A stretch of DNA of 64,000 bases from Haliea sp. E1-2-M8 (GTDB lineage: Bacteria; Pseudomonadota; Gammaproteobacteria; Pseudomonadales; Halieaceae): positions 62,001 through 126,000 of the forward strand of contig NZ_JAUTDR010000007.1 of assembly GCF_030649675.1 (NCBI RefSeq), in the 5' to 3' direction. The position numbers were made by a program, and so were the translations under genes. Positions within the stretch are counted from its first letter, which is position 1. Each line of letters starts with the position of its first letter. Positions 17,760 to 26,575 of this stretch are shown here, piece by piece. Below the pieces are notes generated by a model. The model searched no databases. It saw only the letters and a list, made by a program, of their open reading frames with translations, and was not told where the DNA came from.

Positions 17760-18965
17760 ATGAGAGTTTCACTCTTTTGCGGTGCGTTGCTATGGTCCGC
17801 TGTACTGCTTGGTCCGGGAGTTGTTATGGCGGAATCTTCGGATGCCTATCGCCACGGCGAGGAGCCGATCGGCACGATTCGCCAGGTTTATGACGGCCAG
17901 CTGTTTCCAGACCTGCAGGTCAATACCTTCCGTAATATCGACCGCCTGTTTGCCACCCGCACGGTCAAGGCTGGCAGCGTGCCCTACCCGCTGCCGGAAG
18001 GTGACCGCCGGCTGGAAAATTTCCAGTTCGAGTCCCGCGGCAATACCTACGACCTCTATGACTTTATGGCCCTGAACCGCGTTGCCGGTTTGCTGGTGAT
18101 CAAGGATGGAGCGATTGCGTTTGAGCGGTACGCGCTGGGCAACGATGAACACACGCGCTGGATGTCCATGTCCGTGGTGAAGTCGATAGCTGCGACCTTG
18201 GTGGGCGTCGCTATAAAGGATGGCCATATCAACAGTCTGGACGATCCGCTAACGCGCTATCTGCCGCAGTTTGCAGGCTCGGCCTATGACGGCGTGACCA
18301 TCCGCCAACTGCTGCAAATGGCATCCGGTGTTGCCTGGAACGAAACCTATACCGATCCGGCCTCCGATCGCCGCGCCATGCTGGAGGCCCAGATTGCCCA
18401 GCAACCCGGAGCCATTCTCGAGCTCATGGCCGGACTGGAGCGTGCTGCGGCCCCCGGCACTCGCTGGAACTACAGTACCGGGGAAACCTCGGTGGTGGGT
18501 GCGCTGGTGAATGCCGCCACCGGCGAGCATGTCGCGGACTACCTGTCGCGGAAGATCTGGCAACCCTTCGGGATGGAAACCGACGCCAGTTGGTGGCTGG
18601 ATGCGCCGGATGGGCAGGAAATCGGCGGCAGCGGCCTGTCGGCCACACTGCGTGACTACGCACGTTTCGGCCTGTTTATGCTCAACAACGGTGAGCTAGA
18701 CGGGGAGTCCATCCTGCCGCCGGGCTGGGTGCAGGAGGCAACGGCCTGGCCCACTATCGGCGGCGAGTTGGTCGACTATGGCTACATGTGGTGGCTGCTG
18801 GATGAGGGTGCCTATGCCGCCATCGGGATATTCGGCCAGTTTGTCTATGTGCATCCCGATGACGACCTGGTTATCGCGATGTGGAGTGCCCAACCCAAGC
18901 CGGTGGGCAAGGACGCCGTGGACGAATACCTGTTCTTCAATGCCGTGGCTGCCGCGCTGCGCTGA
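17760..18965 (+). CDS. Periplasmic serine hydrolase (beta-lactamase/EstB/6-aminohexanoate hydrolase-like)
   Basis: A 401-residue protein with a signal peptide (hydrophobic core after MRVSLF, cleavage near VMAES). The penicillin-binding-protein fold motifs are SxxK in SMSVVKSIA, a Tyr in RWNYSTGE that takes the YxN position, and GGSGLSATLRDYARFG. It is typical of class-C-like serine hydrolases that cleave esters or amides; beta-lactamase activity cannot be assumed. GC rises sharply at this gene compared with the preceding dioxygenase, marking the edge of the accessory block. The next gene begins 48 bases later. Confidence 0.85.
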   Translation: MRVSLFCGALLWSAVLLGPGVVMAESSDAYRHGEEPIGTIRQVYDGQLFPDLQVNTFRNIDRLFATRTVKAGSVPYPLPEGDRRLENFQFESRGNTYDLYDFMALNRVAGLLVIKDGAIAFERYALGNDEHTRWMSMSVVKSIAATLVGVAIKDGHINSLDDPLTRYLPQFAGSAYDGVTIRQLLQMASGVAWNETYTDPASDRRAMLEAQIAQQPGAILELMAGLERAAAPGTRWNYSTGETSVVGALVNAATGEHVADYLSRKIWQPFGMETDASWWLDAPDGQEIGGSGLSATLRDYARFGLFMLNNGELDGESILPPGWVQEATAWPTIGGELVDYGYMWWLLDEGAYAAIGIFGQFVYVHPDDDLVIAMWSAQPKPVGKDAVDEYLFFNAVAAALR

Positions 18966-19013
18966 GCGGTCAGTGGTTACCGGCGTTATACACCCCGTGC
19001 CAGGTCCAGGCCG

Positions 19014-20780
19014 TTGAGCGGCAAGCCCGCGGACAGGTGGACCGCACGCTTCAGCAACCGACTCTCCCGTGGCGATGCTCTGTTGCAGCTGGCGCTTCTC
19101 GGCCTGCTGTCAGGTCTGCTCACCGGTGGCGTTATTGTGGTATTTCGCGCCGCCATTGAATGGCCACTGGAATACTTTCTGCCCGGTGGTGACAGCGAGG
19201 CTTTCGAGCAACTGGGGGCCCTGGCCCGGGCGCTGCTGCCGCTGGCCGGAGCACTCGGCCTGGGCCTGTTCCTGTACACTCTGTCTGTTACCGACCGCCG
19301 GGTGGGCGTGGCGCATGTCATGCATCGCCTCAACTACCACCAGGGCTATATCACCCTGCGCAGCGCACTGATCCAGTTCGTGGCGGGCGTCGGTACAGTG
19401 GTGACCGGGCAATCCGCCGGGCGCGAAGGTCCGGCGGTACATCTGGGGGCTGCCTGTTCCAGCCTGATGGGGCAGTGGATGCGCCTGCCCAACAACAGTA
19501 TCCGCACGCTGGTGGCCTGTGGCGTGGCCGGCGCCATCTCTGCGTCCTTCAATACGCCCATCGCGGGCGTTATTTTCGCCATGGAAGTGGTGATGATGGA
19601 GTACACCATTGCGGTGTTTACGCCGGTCATCCTGGCTGCCGTCAGTGCAGCGGTACTGAGTCAGACGGTGTACGGTGCTGAGCCTGCTTTCCAGGTGCCG
19701 CTGCTGACCATGAACTCTCTCTGGGAGCTGCCCTGGATTCTGGTAATAGCCGCGGTCATCGGCGTCGCTGCCGCAGCTTTCATCCACTTGATAGACCGCA
19801 TGAGCCGTTTTGAGAGTCGCCCGGTATTGCTGCGGCTGCTGGTGGCGGGATGCCTGGCAGTGCCATTCGCACTACTGGTGCCGGAGGTGATGGGAATTGG
19901 CTATGACACGGTGAACCAGACCTTCCACGGCGAGCTCGGCCTCTGGGTATTGTTGCTGGTGGGTGTTGCCAAGCTGGTGCTTACCGGGGTCACGGTAGGG
20001 CTCGGTATGCCCAGCAGCATTATCGGGCCGACCCTGGTGACCGGCGCTACCCTGGGCGGTGCCATGGGGCTGGTCGGTGCCTGGTATGCCCCCGATACCG
20101 CATCCTCGGTGGGGTTTTACGCCATGCTCGGCATGGGCGCCATGATGGGGGCGGTACTGCAGGCACCACTGGCCGCTTTATTGGCTCTGCTGGAACTGAC
20201 CCACAATCCCAATATCATCCTCCCTGGCCTGCTCGCCATCACGGTCGCCAGCCTGGTCACCAGTGAAATTTTTGGCAAGAAATCGGTGTTCCTGGCGATT
20301 CTGAAAACCCAGGGTTTCAATTATCAGAGTTCGCCGGTCACCCAGGCATTGCGGCGGGTGGCGGTGCCGGCAATCATGGAACGCAGCATGCAGCCGGTGC
20401 CGCGTCAGCTGAACAGGGAAGCTGTGGAGCAGGTGCTCGCCGCGAAGCCCAAGTGGCTGTTGATTGAAGGCAGCACCAGCGCGGTGGCGTTGATGCTGAC
20501 GGCAGATCTGGTCCGTTACCAGGAGGAGGTGGCAGCGGATAATACCTCTGATGGGGAATTGTTGCCGGACGTTATCGATCTACTGGAAATCCCCGCCAAG
20601 CGTCGCGATGTGGCGCCGGTACCCTACCAGGCGACCCTGGAGGAGGCGCTGCACGTGTTCGAGAGCACCAAGGCCGAAGCCCTGTATGTCTGCCAGCACT
20701 TTTCCTATGGCAGCGGGCGCAGTATAGGGATCATCCTGCAAGCGGACATCGACAGTTACTACCAGTACCGCGCTCCCTGA
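19014..20780 (+). CDS. ClC-family chloride channel/transporter with C-terminal CBS region
   Basis: A 588-residue membrane protein with about ten hydrophobic segments. The central GREGPAVHLGAA contains the gating glutamate. The third selectivity motif is present in variant form (GMPSSIIGPTLVTG). The first motif, usually GSGIP, is here replaced by VGVAHVMHR. The C-terminal 130 residues resemble a CBS pair. Start is TTG 19014. Bacterial ClC proteins exchange chloride or fluoride for protons or act as channels; the degenerate first motif leaves ion preference open. Confidence 0.88.
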   Translation: MSGKPADRWTARFSNRLSRGDALLQLALLGLLSGLLTGGVIVVFRAAIEWPLEYFLPGGDSEAFEQLGALARALLPLAGALGLGLFLYTLSVTDRRVGVAHVMHRLNYHQGYITLRSALIQFVAGVGTVVTGQSAGREGPAVHLGAACSSLMGQWMRLPNNSIRTLVACGVAGAISASFNTPIAGVIFAMEVVMMEYTIAVFTPVILAAVSAAVLSQTVYGAEPAFQVPLLTMNSLWELPWILVIAAVIGVAAAAFIHLIDRMSRFESRPVLLRLLVAGCLAVPFALLVPEVMGIGYDTVNQTFHGELGLWVLLLVGVAKLVLTGVTVGLGMPSSIIGPTLVTGATLGGAMGLVGAWYAPDTASSVGFYAMLGMGAMMGAVLQAPLAALLALLELTHNPNIILPGLLAITVASLVTSEIFGKKSVFLAILKTQGFNYQSSPVTQALRRVAVPAIMERSMQPVPRQLNREAVEQVLAAKPKWLLIEGSTSAVALMLTADLVRYQEEVAADNTSDGELLPDVIDLLEIPAKRRDVAPVPYQATLEEALHVFESTKAEALYVCQHFSYGSGRSIGIILQADIDSYYQYRAP

Positions 20781-20803
20781 ACGTGCGTGCCGTGCCGGCC
20801 CGG

Positions 20804-21811
20804 TCAGAGCGCGGCAATCACTGCTTCGGTAAACTCAGTAGTACTCGCCGACCCGCCGAGGTCGCCGGTGGTGTGCTCGCCTTTGGCAATGACGTCGCGC
20901 AGCGCAGCGCGGATTTTTGCGGCCTTCGCCCCCATGCCGAGGTAGTCCAGCATCTGGCAGGCGGCGAGAATAACGGAGGTGGGGTTGGCAATATTCTTGC
21001 CGGCGATGTCCGGCGCGCTGCCGTGGACCGCCTCAAAGATTGCGCAGTCGGTGCCGATATTGGCGCCCGGGGCCATGCCGAGGCCGCCGACCAGCCCGGC
21101 GCAGAGGTCCGAGAGAATGTCGCCAAACAGGTTGGTAGTGACGATCACATCAAACTGTTCCGGGTTCATCACCAGCTGCATGCAGGCGTTGTCGACGATC
21201 ATTTCCACCATTTCGATTTCGGGGTAGTGGCTGGCAATTTCCCGCGCCACGCGCAGGAACAGGCCCGAGGTCGATTTCAGGATATTGGCCTTGTGCACCA
21301 CGGTGACTTTTCTGCGTCCTTCCCGCTGTGCCAGTTCGAAAGCAAAGCGCAGGATGCGCTCGGCGCCGCCGCGGCTGATAACGCTGAGGGCTTCGGCAAT
21401 CGTGTCGTCATCGGACACGGTCTGGCCCTTGCCGGAATACATGCCCTCGGTGTTTTCGCGCACGGTGATGATGTCGATATTCTCGTAGCGTGCCTTGGTG
21501 CCCTGGAAGGAGATGACCGGGCGCACATTGGCGTAGAGCTGGAAACGCTGGCGCAGGTCGACATTGATGGAGGAAAAGCCCTTGCCGATGGGTGTGGTCA
21601 GTGGGCCTTTCAGTGCCACCTTGTTGCGCGCGATGGCGTCCAGGGTTGCCTGGGGCAGGAGTTCGCCGCTGTTCTCGAGCGCGGTCAGGCCGCCCTCAAC
21701 GTAGTCGTATTCGAAATCGCAGCCCGCGGCGTCGAGGATGGCGGTGGTGGCATCGACAATACTGGGGCCGATGCCGTCGCCCCGGATAACGGTGATGTGT
21801 TGGCTGCTCAC
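20804..21811 (-). CDS. Isocitrate dehydrogenase, NAD-type
   Basis: A 335-residue member of the isocitrate/isopropylmalate dehydrogenase family. It starts near [14 protein letters not shown] and contains [14 protein letters not shown], which favours isocitrate (or homoisocitrate) over isopropylmalate. The metal-binding region is LFGDILSDL and the coenzyme region GSAPDIAGK. The frame runs open far upstream, but GTG 21811 is preferred because a perfect GGGGAGG lies 5 bases before it and the protein then begins at the conserved strand. It is divergent from hppD. It converts isocitrate to 2-oxoglutarate and carbon dioxide in the citric acid cycle; NAD preference is inferred from overall length and type. 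Confidence 0.85.
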   Translation of the reverse strand: MSSQHITVIRGDGIGPSIVDATTAILDAAGCDFEYDYVEGGLTALENSGELLPQATLDAIARNKVALKGPLTTPIGKGFSSINVDLRQRFQLYANVRPVISFQGTKARYENIDIITVRENTEGMYSGKGQTVSDDDTIAEALSVISRGGAERILRFAFELAQREGRRKVTVVHKANILKSTSGLFLRVAREIASHYPEIEMVEMIVDNACMQLVMNPEQFDVIVTTNLFGDILSDLCAGLVGGLGMAPGANIGTDCAIFEAVHGSAPDIAGKNIANPTSVILAACQMLDYLGMGAKAAKIRAALRDVIAKGEHTTGDLGGSASTTEFTEAVIAAL

Positions 21812-21928
21812 GGTGGCCTCCCCAGGCTCTGCTATAAAAAGTGTCCATGGTAGCGGAACAGGACGTTGTTGGCACTTCGGTATGGCGGTGCCTGTTGCCA
21901 GGCGCGGAGTGTAGTGCAATTTGCATAT

Positions 21929-21966
21929 GGTTTCACTTGAAACCACTTTGTGCGGGCGTCTATACT
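21929..21966 (+). promoter_or_regulatory. hppD promoter with overlapping palindromic operator
   Basis: TTGAAA (21937-21942) and TATACT (21961-21966) are spaced by 18 bases, giving a good sigma-70 promoter toward hppD. A perfect 7-base inverted repeat GGTTTCA-CT-TGAAACC (21929-21944) overlaps the -35 box, so a dimeric regulator bound there would block or control transcription. The regulator is not identifiable from the window. Confidence 0.6.
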
Positions 21967-22027
21967 CACCCGTCTCGCTGCCTTCGGCTACTTGCCGGGC
22001 AGCCATACCCGACAGAGGAGGTGGCCG

Positions 22028-23122
22028 GTGGCTGACCTGTTTGCAAATCCCATGGGGCTGGACGGTTTTGAGTTCGTGGAATTCACCGCGCCGGAGCCGG
22101 GCATTCTGGAGCCCGTTTTCGAGGCGATGGGTTTTACCCGCGTTGCAGTGCACCGCACCAAGGAGGTCGCCCTCTGGCGCCAGGGCGACATCAATTTCGT
22201 CAGCAACTACGAGCCCCAGAGCCACGCCTGGTACTACGGCCGCGAGCACGGCCCGTCCGCCTGCGGCATGGCGTTCCGGGTCAGGGATGCGACCCTGGCC
22301 TACAATCGCGCGCTGGAGAAGGGCGCCCAGCCAGTGCAAGTGGAAACCGGGCCCATGGAGCTGCGGCTACCGGCGATCAAGGGCATTGGCGGCGCTACCC
22401 TGTACCTGATAGACCGCTATGAGGAAGGCCAGAGCATTTACGATATCGATTTCCACTGGCTGGAGGGTGTCGAGCGCAAGCCCCCGGGCCTCGGTTTCCA
22501 CACCCTGGATCACCTGACGCATAACGTCTACCGCGGCCGCATGGGTTTCTGGTCGAATTATTACGAGGAGCTGTTCAACTTCCGGGAGATCCGCTACTTC
22601 GACATCAAGGGCGAGTACACCGGGCTGCTGTCGAAGGCGATGACCGCCCCGGACGGCAAGATCAGGATTCCCCTGAATGAGGAAGCCAAGGGTGGCGGCC
22701 AGATAGAGGAATTCCTGATGGCCTACAACGGCGAGGGCATCCAGCACATCGCGCTCGCTTGCGATGACCTCCTCGCCTGTTACGATCGCCTCAAGGCCGC
22801 CGGTATGACCTTCATGCCGACACCGCCCACGACCTATTATGAGATGCTGGACGAGCGCCTGCCGGGCCACGGCGAGTCGGTGACGGAACTGCAGTCCCGC
22901 GGTATCCTGCTGGACGGCAGCACCGGCGACGGGGCCCCGCGCCTGCTGCTGCAGATTTTCTCGGCCAATTTGCTGGGGCCGGTATTCTTCGAGTTTATCC
23001 AGCGCAAGGACGACGATGGTTTTGGCGAGGGCAATTTCAAGGCCCTGTTTGAATCCATCGAGCGGGACCAGGTAGCGCGCGGTGTGCTCGGCGGCGCCGA
23101 GGACGGCGGCAAGGACTCATGA
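22028..23122 (+). CDS. hppD: 4-hydroxyphenylpyruvate dioxygenase
   Basis: Converts 4-hydroxyphenylpyruvate to homogentisate with Fe(II) and oxygen, in tyrosine catabolism. The 364-residue length matches the family. Iron ligands are visible as His in LDHLTHNV, His in [12 protein letters not shown] and Glu in [15 protein letters not shown] 22028 is chosen because GAGGAGG at about 22016 precedes it; the frame extends further upstream without a good start. An FAH-family gene follows after 22 bases. Homogentisate dioxygenase itself is not in this window. Confidence 0.93.
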   Translation: MADLFANPMGLDGFEFVEFTAPEPGILEPVFEAMGFTRVAVHRTKEVALWRQGDINFVSNYEPQSHAWYYGREHGPSACGMAFRVRDATLAYNRALEKGAQPVQVETGPMELRLPAIKGIGGATLYLIDRYEEGQSIYDIDFHWLEGVERKPPGLGFHTLDHLTHNVYRGRMGFWSNYYEELFNFREIRYFDIKGEYTGLLSKAMTAPDGKIRIPLNEEAKGGGQIEEFLMAYNGEGIQHIALACDDLLACYDRLKAAGMTFMPTPPTTYYEMLDERLPGHGESVTELQSRGILLDGSTGDGAPRLLLQIFSANLLGPVFFEFIQRKDDDGFGEGNFKALFESIERDQVARGVLGGAEDGGKDS

Positions 23123-23144
23123 ACAGGAAACAGGAGAACAAGGC

Positions 23145-24140
23145 ATGAAGCTGGCATCACTGAAGAGCGGGCGCGACGGCGCCCTGGTAGTCGTATCCAG
23201 GGACCTGCAGCGCTGCCTGCAGGCCGGAATGACTTTGCAACAGGCGCTGGATGACTGGGAAGCTCGGCGGCCCGGGCTCGAGCGCCTCGCGGAGGAGGTT
23301 GACGCTGGCGCCGGTGAGCCCTTTGTCGAGGACGCCTGCACCTCACCCCTGCCCCGGGCCTTCCAGTGGGCTGACGGCTCGGCCTACGTGAACCACGTAG
23401 AGCTGGTGCGCAAGGCCCGTGGTGCGGAGATGCCGGAGAGCTTCTGGACCGACCCGCTGATGTACCAGGGGGGCTCGGACAGCTTTCTTGGTCCTCGCGA
23501 CCCCATCGTCATGGCCGACAGCGCCTGGGGCATCGATTTTGAGGGCGAGATCGCGGTGATTACCGGCGATCTGCCCATGGGGGCGAGCCCGGAGCAGGCC
23601 GCTGCCGGGATTCGCCTGCTGATGGTGGTCAACGACGTCTCCCTGCGCAACCTGATTCCGGCCGAATTGGGCAAGGGTTTTGGTTTCTTCCAGTCCAAGC
23701 CCTCCAGCGCCTTCAGTCCGGTTTGTGTCACCCCCGACGAGCTGGGCCAGGCCTGGGATGGCGGGCGGCTGCACCTGCCCCTGCGGGTCAGCTACAACGG
23801 CGAGCTGTTCGGCAAGGCCAACGCCGGTATCGACATGACTTTCGATTTCCCGACCCTGATTGCTCACGCGGCGAAAACCCGCCCCCTCTGCGCCGGCACC
23901 ATCATCGGCTCGGGCACGGTATCCAACAAGGACGAGGACGGCTCCCCCGGGCGGCCGGTGGCGGATGGGGGCATGGGCTACAGCTGCATCGCGGAAATCC
24001 GCATGATCGAGACAATTCGCGATGGCAAGCCGACCACTCCGTTCATGCAGTTCGGTGACCGGGTGCGATTGGAAATGCTGGATGCTGCAGACAACAGCCT
24101 GTTCGGAGCCATCGACCAGCAGGTGCAACAGCAGGGATAG
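23145..24140 (+). CDS. Fumarylacetoacetate hydrolase family protein
   Basis: A 331-residue FAH-fold protein. Metal-binding acidic residues appear in DFEGEIAVI and MVVNDVSLRN. A catalytic-loop-like GFGFFQSKPSSAF and the core GTIIGSGTVSNKDEDG follow. ATG 23145 with AGGAG upstream is chosen over the frame extension into hppD. Next to hppD it most likely acts at the end of homogentisate degradation (fumarylacetoacetate to fumarate and acetoacetate), though FAH-like decarboxylases and isomerases share the fold. Confidence 0.88.
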   Translation: MKLASLKSGRDGALVVVSRDLQRCLQAGMTLQQALDDWEARRPGLERLAEEVDAGAGEPFVEDACTSPLPRAFQWADGSAYVNHVELVRKARGAEMPESFWTDPLMYQGGSDSFLGPRDPIVMADSAWGIDFEGEIAVITGDLPMGASPEQAAAGIRLLMVVNDVSLRNLIPAELGKGFGFFQSKPSSAFSPVCVTPDELGQAWDGGRLHLPLRVSYNGELFGKANAGIDMTFDFPTLIAHAAKTRPLCAGTIIGSGTVSNKDEDGSPGRPVADGGMGYSCIAEIRMIETIRDGKPTTPFMQFGDRVRLEMLDAADNSLFGAIDQQVQQQG

Positions 24141-24205
24141 GTGTACCATTTCTCTGGCGGGAACACGCTGTAAGTAAAAATAGTGCGTTTTAACTGCTCA
24201 GGGAG

Positions 24206-24234
24206 TTGACCCGCGCCGTGCTGGTATCTATACT
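24206..24234 (+). promoter_or_regulatory. Strong sigma-70 promoter for the initiator tRNA
   Basis: TTGACC (24206-24211) and TATACT (24229-24234) are exactly 17 bases apart. Transcription would start near 24241, about 75 bases before the tRNA and upstream of the nusA operon. Confidence 0.75.
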
Positions 24235-24316
24235 CCCCAACCTCGAATTTGGGCTGGTTAAGTTGGTTCAGTTCATAGTGAAGCGCCAAGGGGCCTTCAT
24301 GTCGAGGAAGTTTTGA

Positions 24317-24393
<77 letters not shown>

Positions 24394-24433
24394 ACACACG
24401 TGTCGTCCGCTCCGAAATGGCGGCACGTTTCGT

Positions 24434-24458
24434 AAAAGCCCCTTCATGGGGCTTTTTC
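24434..24458 (+). terminator. Rho-independent terminator between metY and rimP
   Basis: AAAAGCCCC and GGGGCTTTTT form a stem around TTCAT, ending in a T-run. Because nusA and pnp operon transcripts often start at the metY promoter, it may be a partial, NusA-responsive attenuator rather than a full stop (inference). Confidence 0.75.
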
Positions 24459-24529
24459 GTATCTGCGAAAAAAGCCCGTAGGGATTTTCAGGTTTTTGCG
24501 AAAATTTTTGTGATTTGAGTGGAGTCGGA

Positions 24530-25024
24530 TTGGCGACCAAACAACAGGAACTGCTCGAGCTACTGGAGCCGACAGTAGCTGCCCTGGGCTACGAGCTTTG
24601 GGGTATAGAGTACCTGTCACAGGGCAAGCACAGCGTGCTGCGCATCTATATTGATGCGGAGGCGGGTATCTCCGTGGACGACTGCGCCAAAGTGAGCGGT
24701 CAGGTCAGCGCGGTGCTTGATGTCGAGGATCCGATTGTCGGCGAGTACACCCTCGAGGTGTCGTCGCCCGGCATGGACCGGCTGCTGTTCCGGCTGGACC
24801 AGTTCCCGGAATTTGCCGGTGAGGTGGTCGAGCTGCGCCTGCGCAGGCCCTTTGATGGGCGGCGCAATTTCAAGGGCGTGTTGCAAGGTATCGAGGGCGA
24901 GGATGTGGTGGTGCGGATTGACGACCACGAGTATCTGTTGCCCTACAGCGCTGTCGACAAGGCGCGTATTCATCCCCGCATCGAGGGTGCGGTCAGTGTA
25001 ACTGACGAGGCTACGAATGAATAA
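24530..25024 (+). CDS. rimP: Ribosome maturation factor RimP
   Basis: A 164-residue 30S-subunit maturation factor. The conserved N-terminal part reads [15 protein letters not shown], followed by [16 protein letters not shown] and [13 protein letters not shown] 24530 is preferred because GGAG lies 5 bases upstream and the protein then starts like other RimP proteins; an in-frame TTG at 24515 is possible. It overlaps the start of nusA by 8 bases, so the two are translationally linked. Confidence 0.93.
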   Translation: MATKQQELLELLEPTVAALGYELWGIEYLSQGKHSVLRIYIDAEAGISVDDCAKVSGQVSAVLDVEDPIVGEYTLEVSSPGMDRLLFRLDQFPEFAGEVVELRLRRPFDGRRNFKGVLQGIEGEDVVVRIDDHEYLLPYSAVDKARIHPRIEGAVSVTDEATNE

Positions 25025-26510
25025 AGAGATCCTGATGGTGGCTGAGGCCGTCTCGAACGAGAAGGGCGTGTCCGAGGACATCATTTTCGAGGCGATCGAG
25101 CTGGCGTTGGCCACAGCGACCAAGAAGCGCTATGACGAGGAAGCTGATATTGAGGTCAGGATTGACCGCAAGACCGGCGACTACGTCACGCTGCGTCGCT
25201 GGCTGGTGGTGCCCGACGATGAAATGGCGCTGCTGGGCACCCAGTTTACTACCGAAGAAGCTATCGAGCAGGATCCCGGCCTGAAGCCGGGCGATGTCTT
25301 CGAGGAAGAAGTCGAGAACGTAGGCTTCGGCCGTATCGCCGCGCAGACCGCCAAGCAGGTAATCGTGCAGCGGGTGCGGGACGCCGAACGCGCCCAGGTG
25401 GTTGAACAGTACCGCAACCGGGTCGGCGAACTGGTGGCAGGCACAGTCAAGAAAGTGACCCGCGACAACGTTATCGTCGACCTCGGCAGCAATGCCGAGG
25501 GCCTGTTGCCCCGCGACCAGCTGGTGGGTCGCGAGACCTTCCGGGTCAACGACCGCGTGCGCGCTATTCTGCAGGAAATCAGCGCCGAGACCCGCGGCCC
25601 GCAGCTCATGCTGAGCCGGTCCTGCCCGGAAATGCTGATCGAACTGTTCAAGATTGAGGTGCCGGAGATTTCCGAGGAAGTCATCCAGATCCGCGCCGCT
25701 GCCCGGGATCCGGGTTCGCGCGCCAAGATTGCGGTGAAGACCAACGACCAGCGCATTGATCCGGTAGGTGCCTGTGTCGGCATGCGCGGCTCCCGGGTCC
25801 AGGCCGTTTCCAACGAGCTGGATAACGAGCGTGTGGACATTATCCTGTGGGATGACAATCCTGCCCAGCTGGTGATCAATGCCATGTCCCCGGCAGAGGT
25901 CGAGTCCATCGTGGTGGATGAGGACAGCAACACAATGGAAGTGGCAGTAGCCGCGGACAATCTGGCCCAGGCGATTGGCCGTTCCGGCCAGAACGTGCGT
26001 CTGGCCAGTGAGCTGACCGGTTGGACCATCAACGTGATGAGCATGGAAGAAGCCGCCGAGAAACATGAAACGGAAGCCGGGGAAGTGATCCAGATGTTCG
26101 TTGAACAGCTGGATATTGACGACGAAGTGGCGGAAATCCTGGTCGAGGAAGGCTTCACCACCCTGGAGGAAGTCGCCTATGTGCCGCTGGACGAAATGAC
26201 CGCGATTGAAGGCTTTGACGAAGATATCGCCGAGGAGCTGCGGGCCCGGGCCAAGGACGCGCTGCTGACCCAGGCGATCGCCTCCGAAGAACAGCTCGGT
26301 GCGACCGAGCCGGCCCAGGACCTGCTGGAGATGGAAGGCATGGACCGTCACCTGGCCTATGTGCTGTCCAGTCGCGGTGTGATCACCATGGAAGACCTGG
26401 CGGAGCTGGGCGTTGACGAACTGATGGATATTCCGGAAATGACCGAGGAGCGTGCCGGAGAGCTGATCATGACAGCGCGCGCACCCTGGTTTGCCGAGGA
26501 GAGTGAATAG
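25017..26510 (+). CDS. nusA: Transcription termination/antitermination factor NusA
   Basis: A 497-residue RNA-polymerase-binding protein. The N-terminal domain (1-130) is followed by S1 (about 135-200, [16 protein letters not shown]), KH1 and KH2 ([12 protein letters not shown] and [12 protein letters not shown]), and two C-terminal acidic repeats ([17 protein letters not shown] and [17 protein letters not shown]) as in enterobacterial NusA. Complete, with an ordinary ATG start. NusA modulates pausing, termination and antitermination and usually autoregulates this operon. Confidence 0.97.
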   Translation: MNKEILMVAEAVSNEKGVSEDIIFEAIELALATATKKRYDEEADIEVRIDRKTGDYVTLRRWLVVPDDEMALLGTQFTTEEAIEQDPGLKPGDVFEEEVENVGFGRIAAQTAKQVIVQRVRDAERAQVVEQYRNRVGELVAGTVKKVTRDNVIVDLGSNAEGLLPRDQLVGRETFRVNDRVRAILQEISAETRGPQLMLSRSCPEMLIELFKIEVPEISEEVIQIRAAARDPGSRAKIAVKTNDQRIDPVGACVGMRGSRVQAVSNELDNERVDIILWDDNPAQLVINAMSPAEVESIVVDEDSNTMEVAVAADNLAQAIGRSGQNVRLASELTGWTINVMSMEEAAEKHETEAGEVIQMFVEQLDIDDEVAEILVEEGFTTLEEVAYVPLDEMTAIEGFDEDIAEELRARAKDALLTQAIASEEQLGATEPAQDLLEMEGMDRHLAYVLSSRGVITMEDLAELGVDELMDIPEMTEERAGELIMTARAPWFAEESE

Positions 26511-26575
26511 GCCAGCGAGATCTGGACACAACACCTCAAGGCATCAGGGCTTCACGGGATCAAGGAGAATATTGC

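Noticed and set aside
17760-18965. Antibiotic-resistance beta-lactamase
   Set aside because: SxxK fold shared by esterases and amidases; nothing in the motif set or context shows lactam hydrolysis.
20804-21811. 3-isopropylmalate dehydrogenase (leuB)
   Set aside because: The [10 protein letters not shown] segment and length favour isocitrate dehydrogenase, and no leuCD neighbours are present.
20783-21853. Open frame antisense to isocitrate dehydrogenase (356 codons)
   Set aside because: Translation is low-complexity and unlike any family; the opposite strand encodes a clear dehydrogenase.
25011-26534. Long open frame antisense to nusA (507 codons)
   Set aside because: It is the high-GC shadow of nusA: composition is His/Gln/Gly/Asp-rich with no recognisable domain, and nusA is certain.
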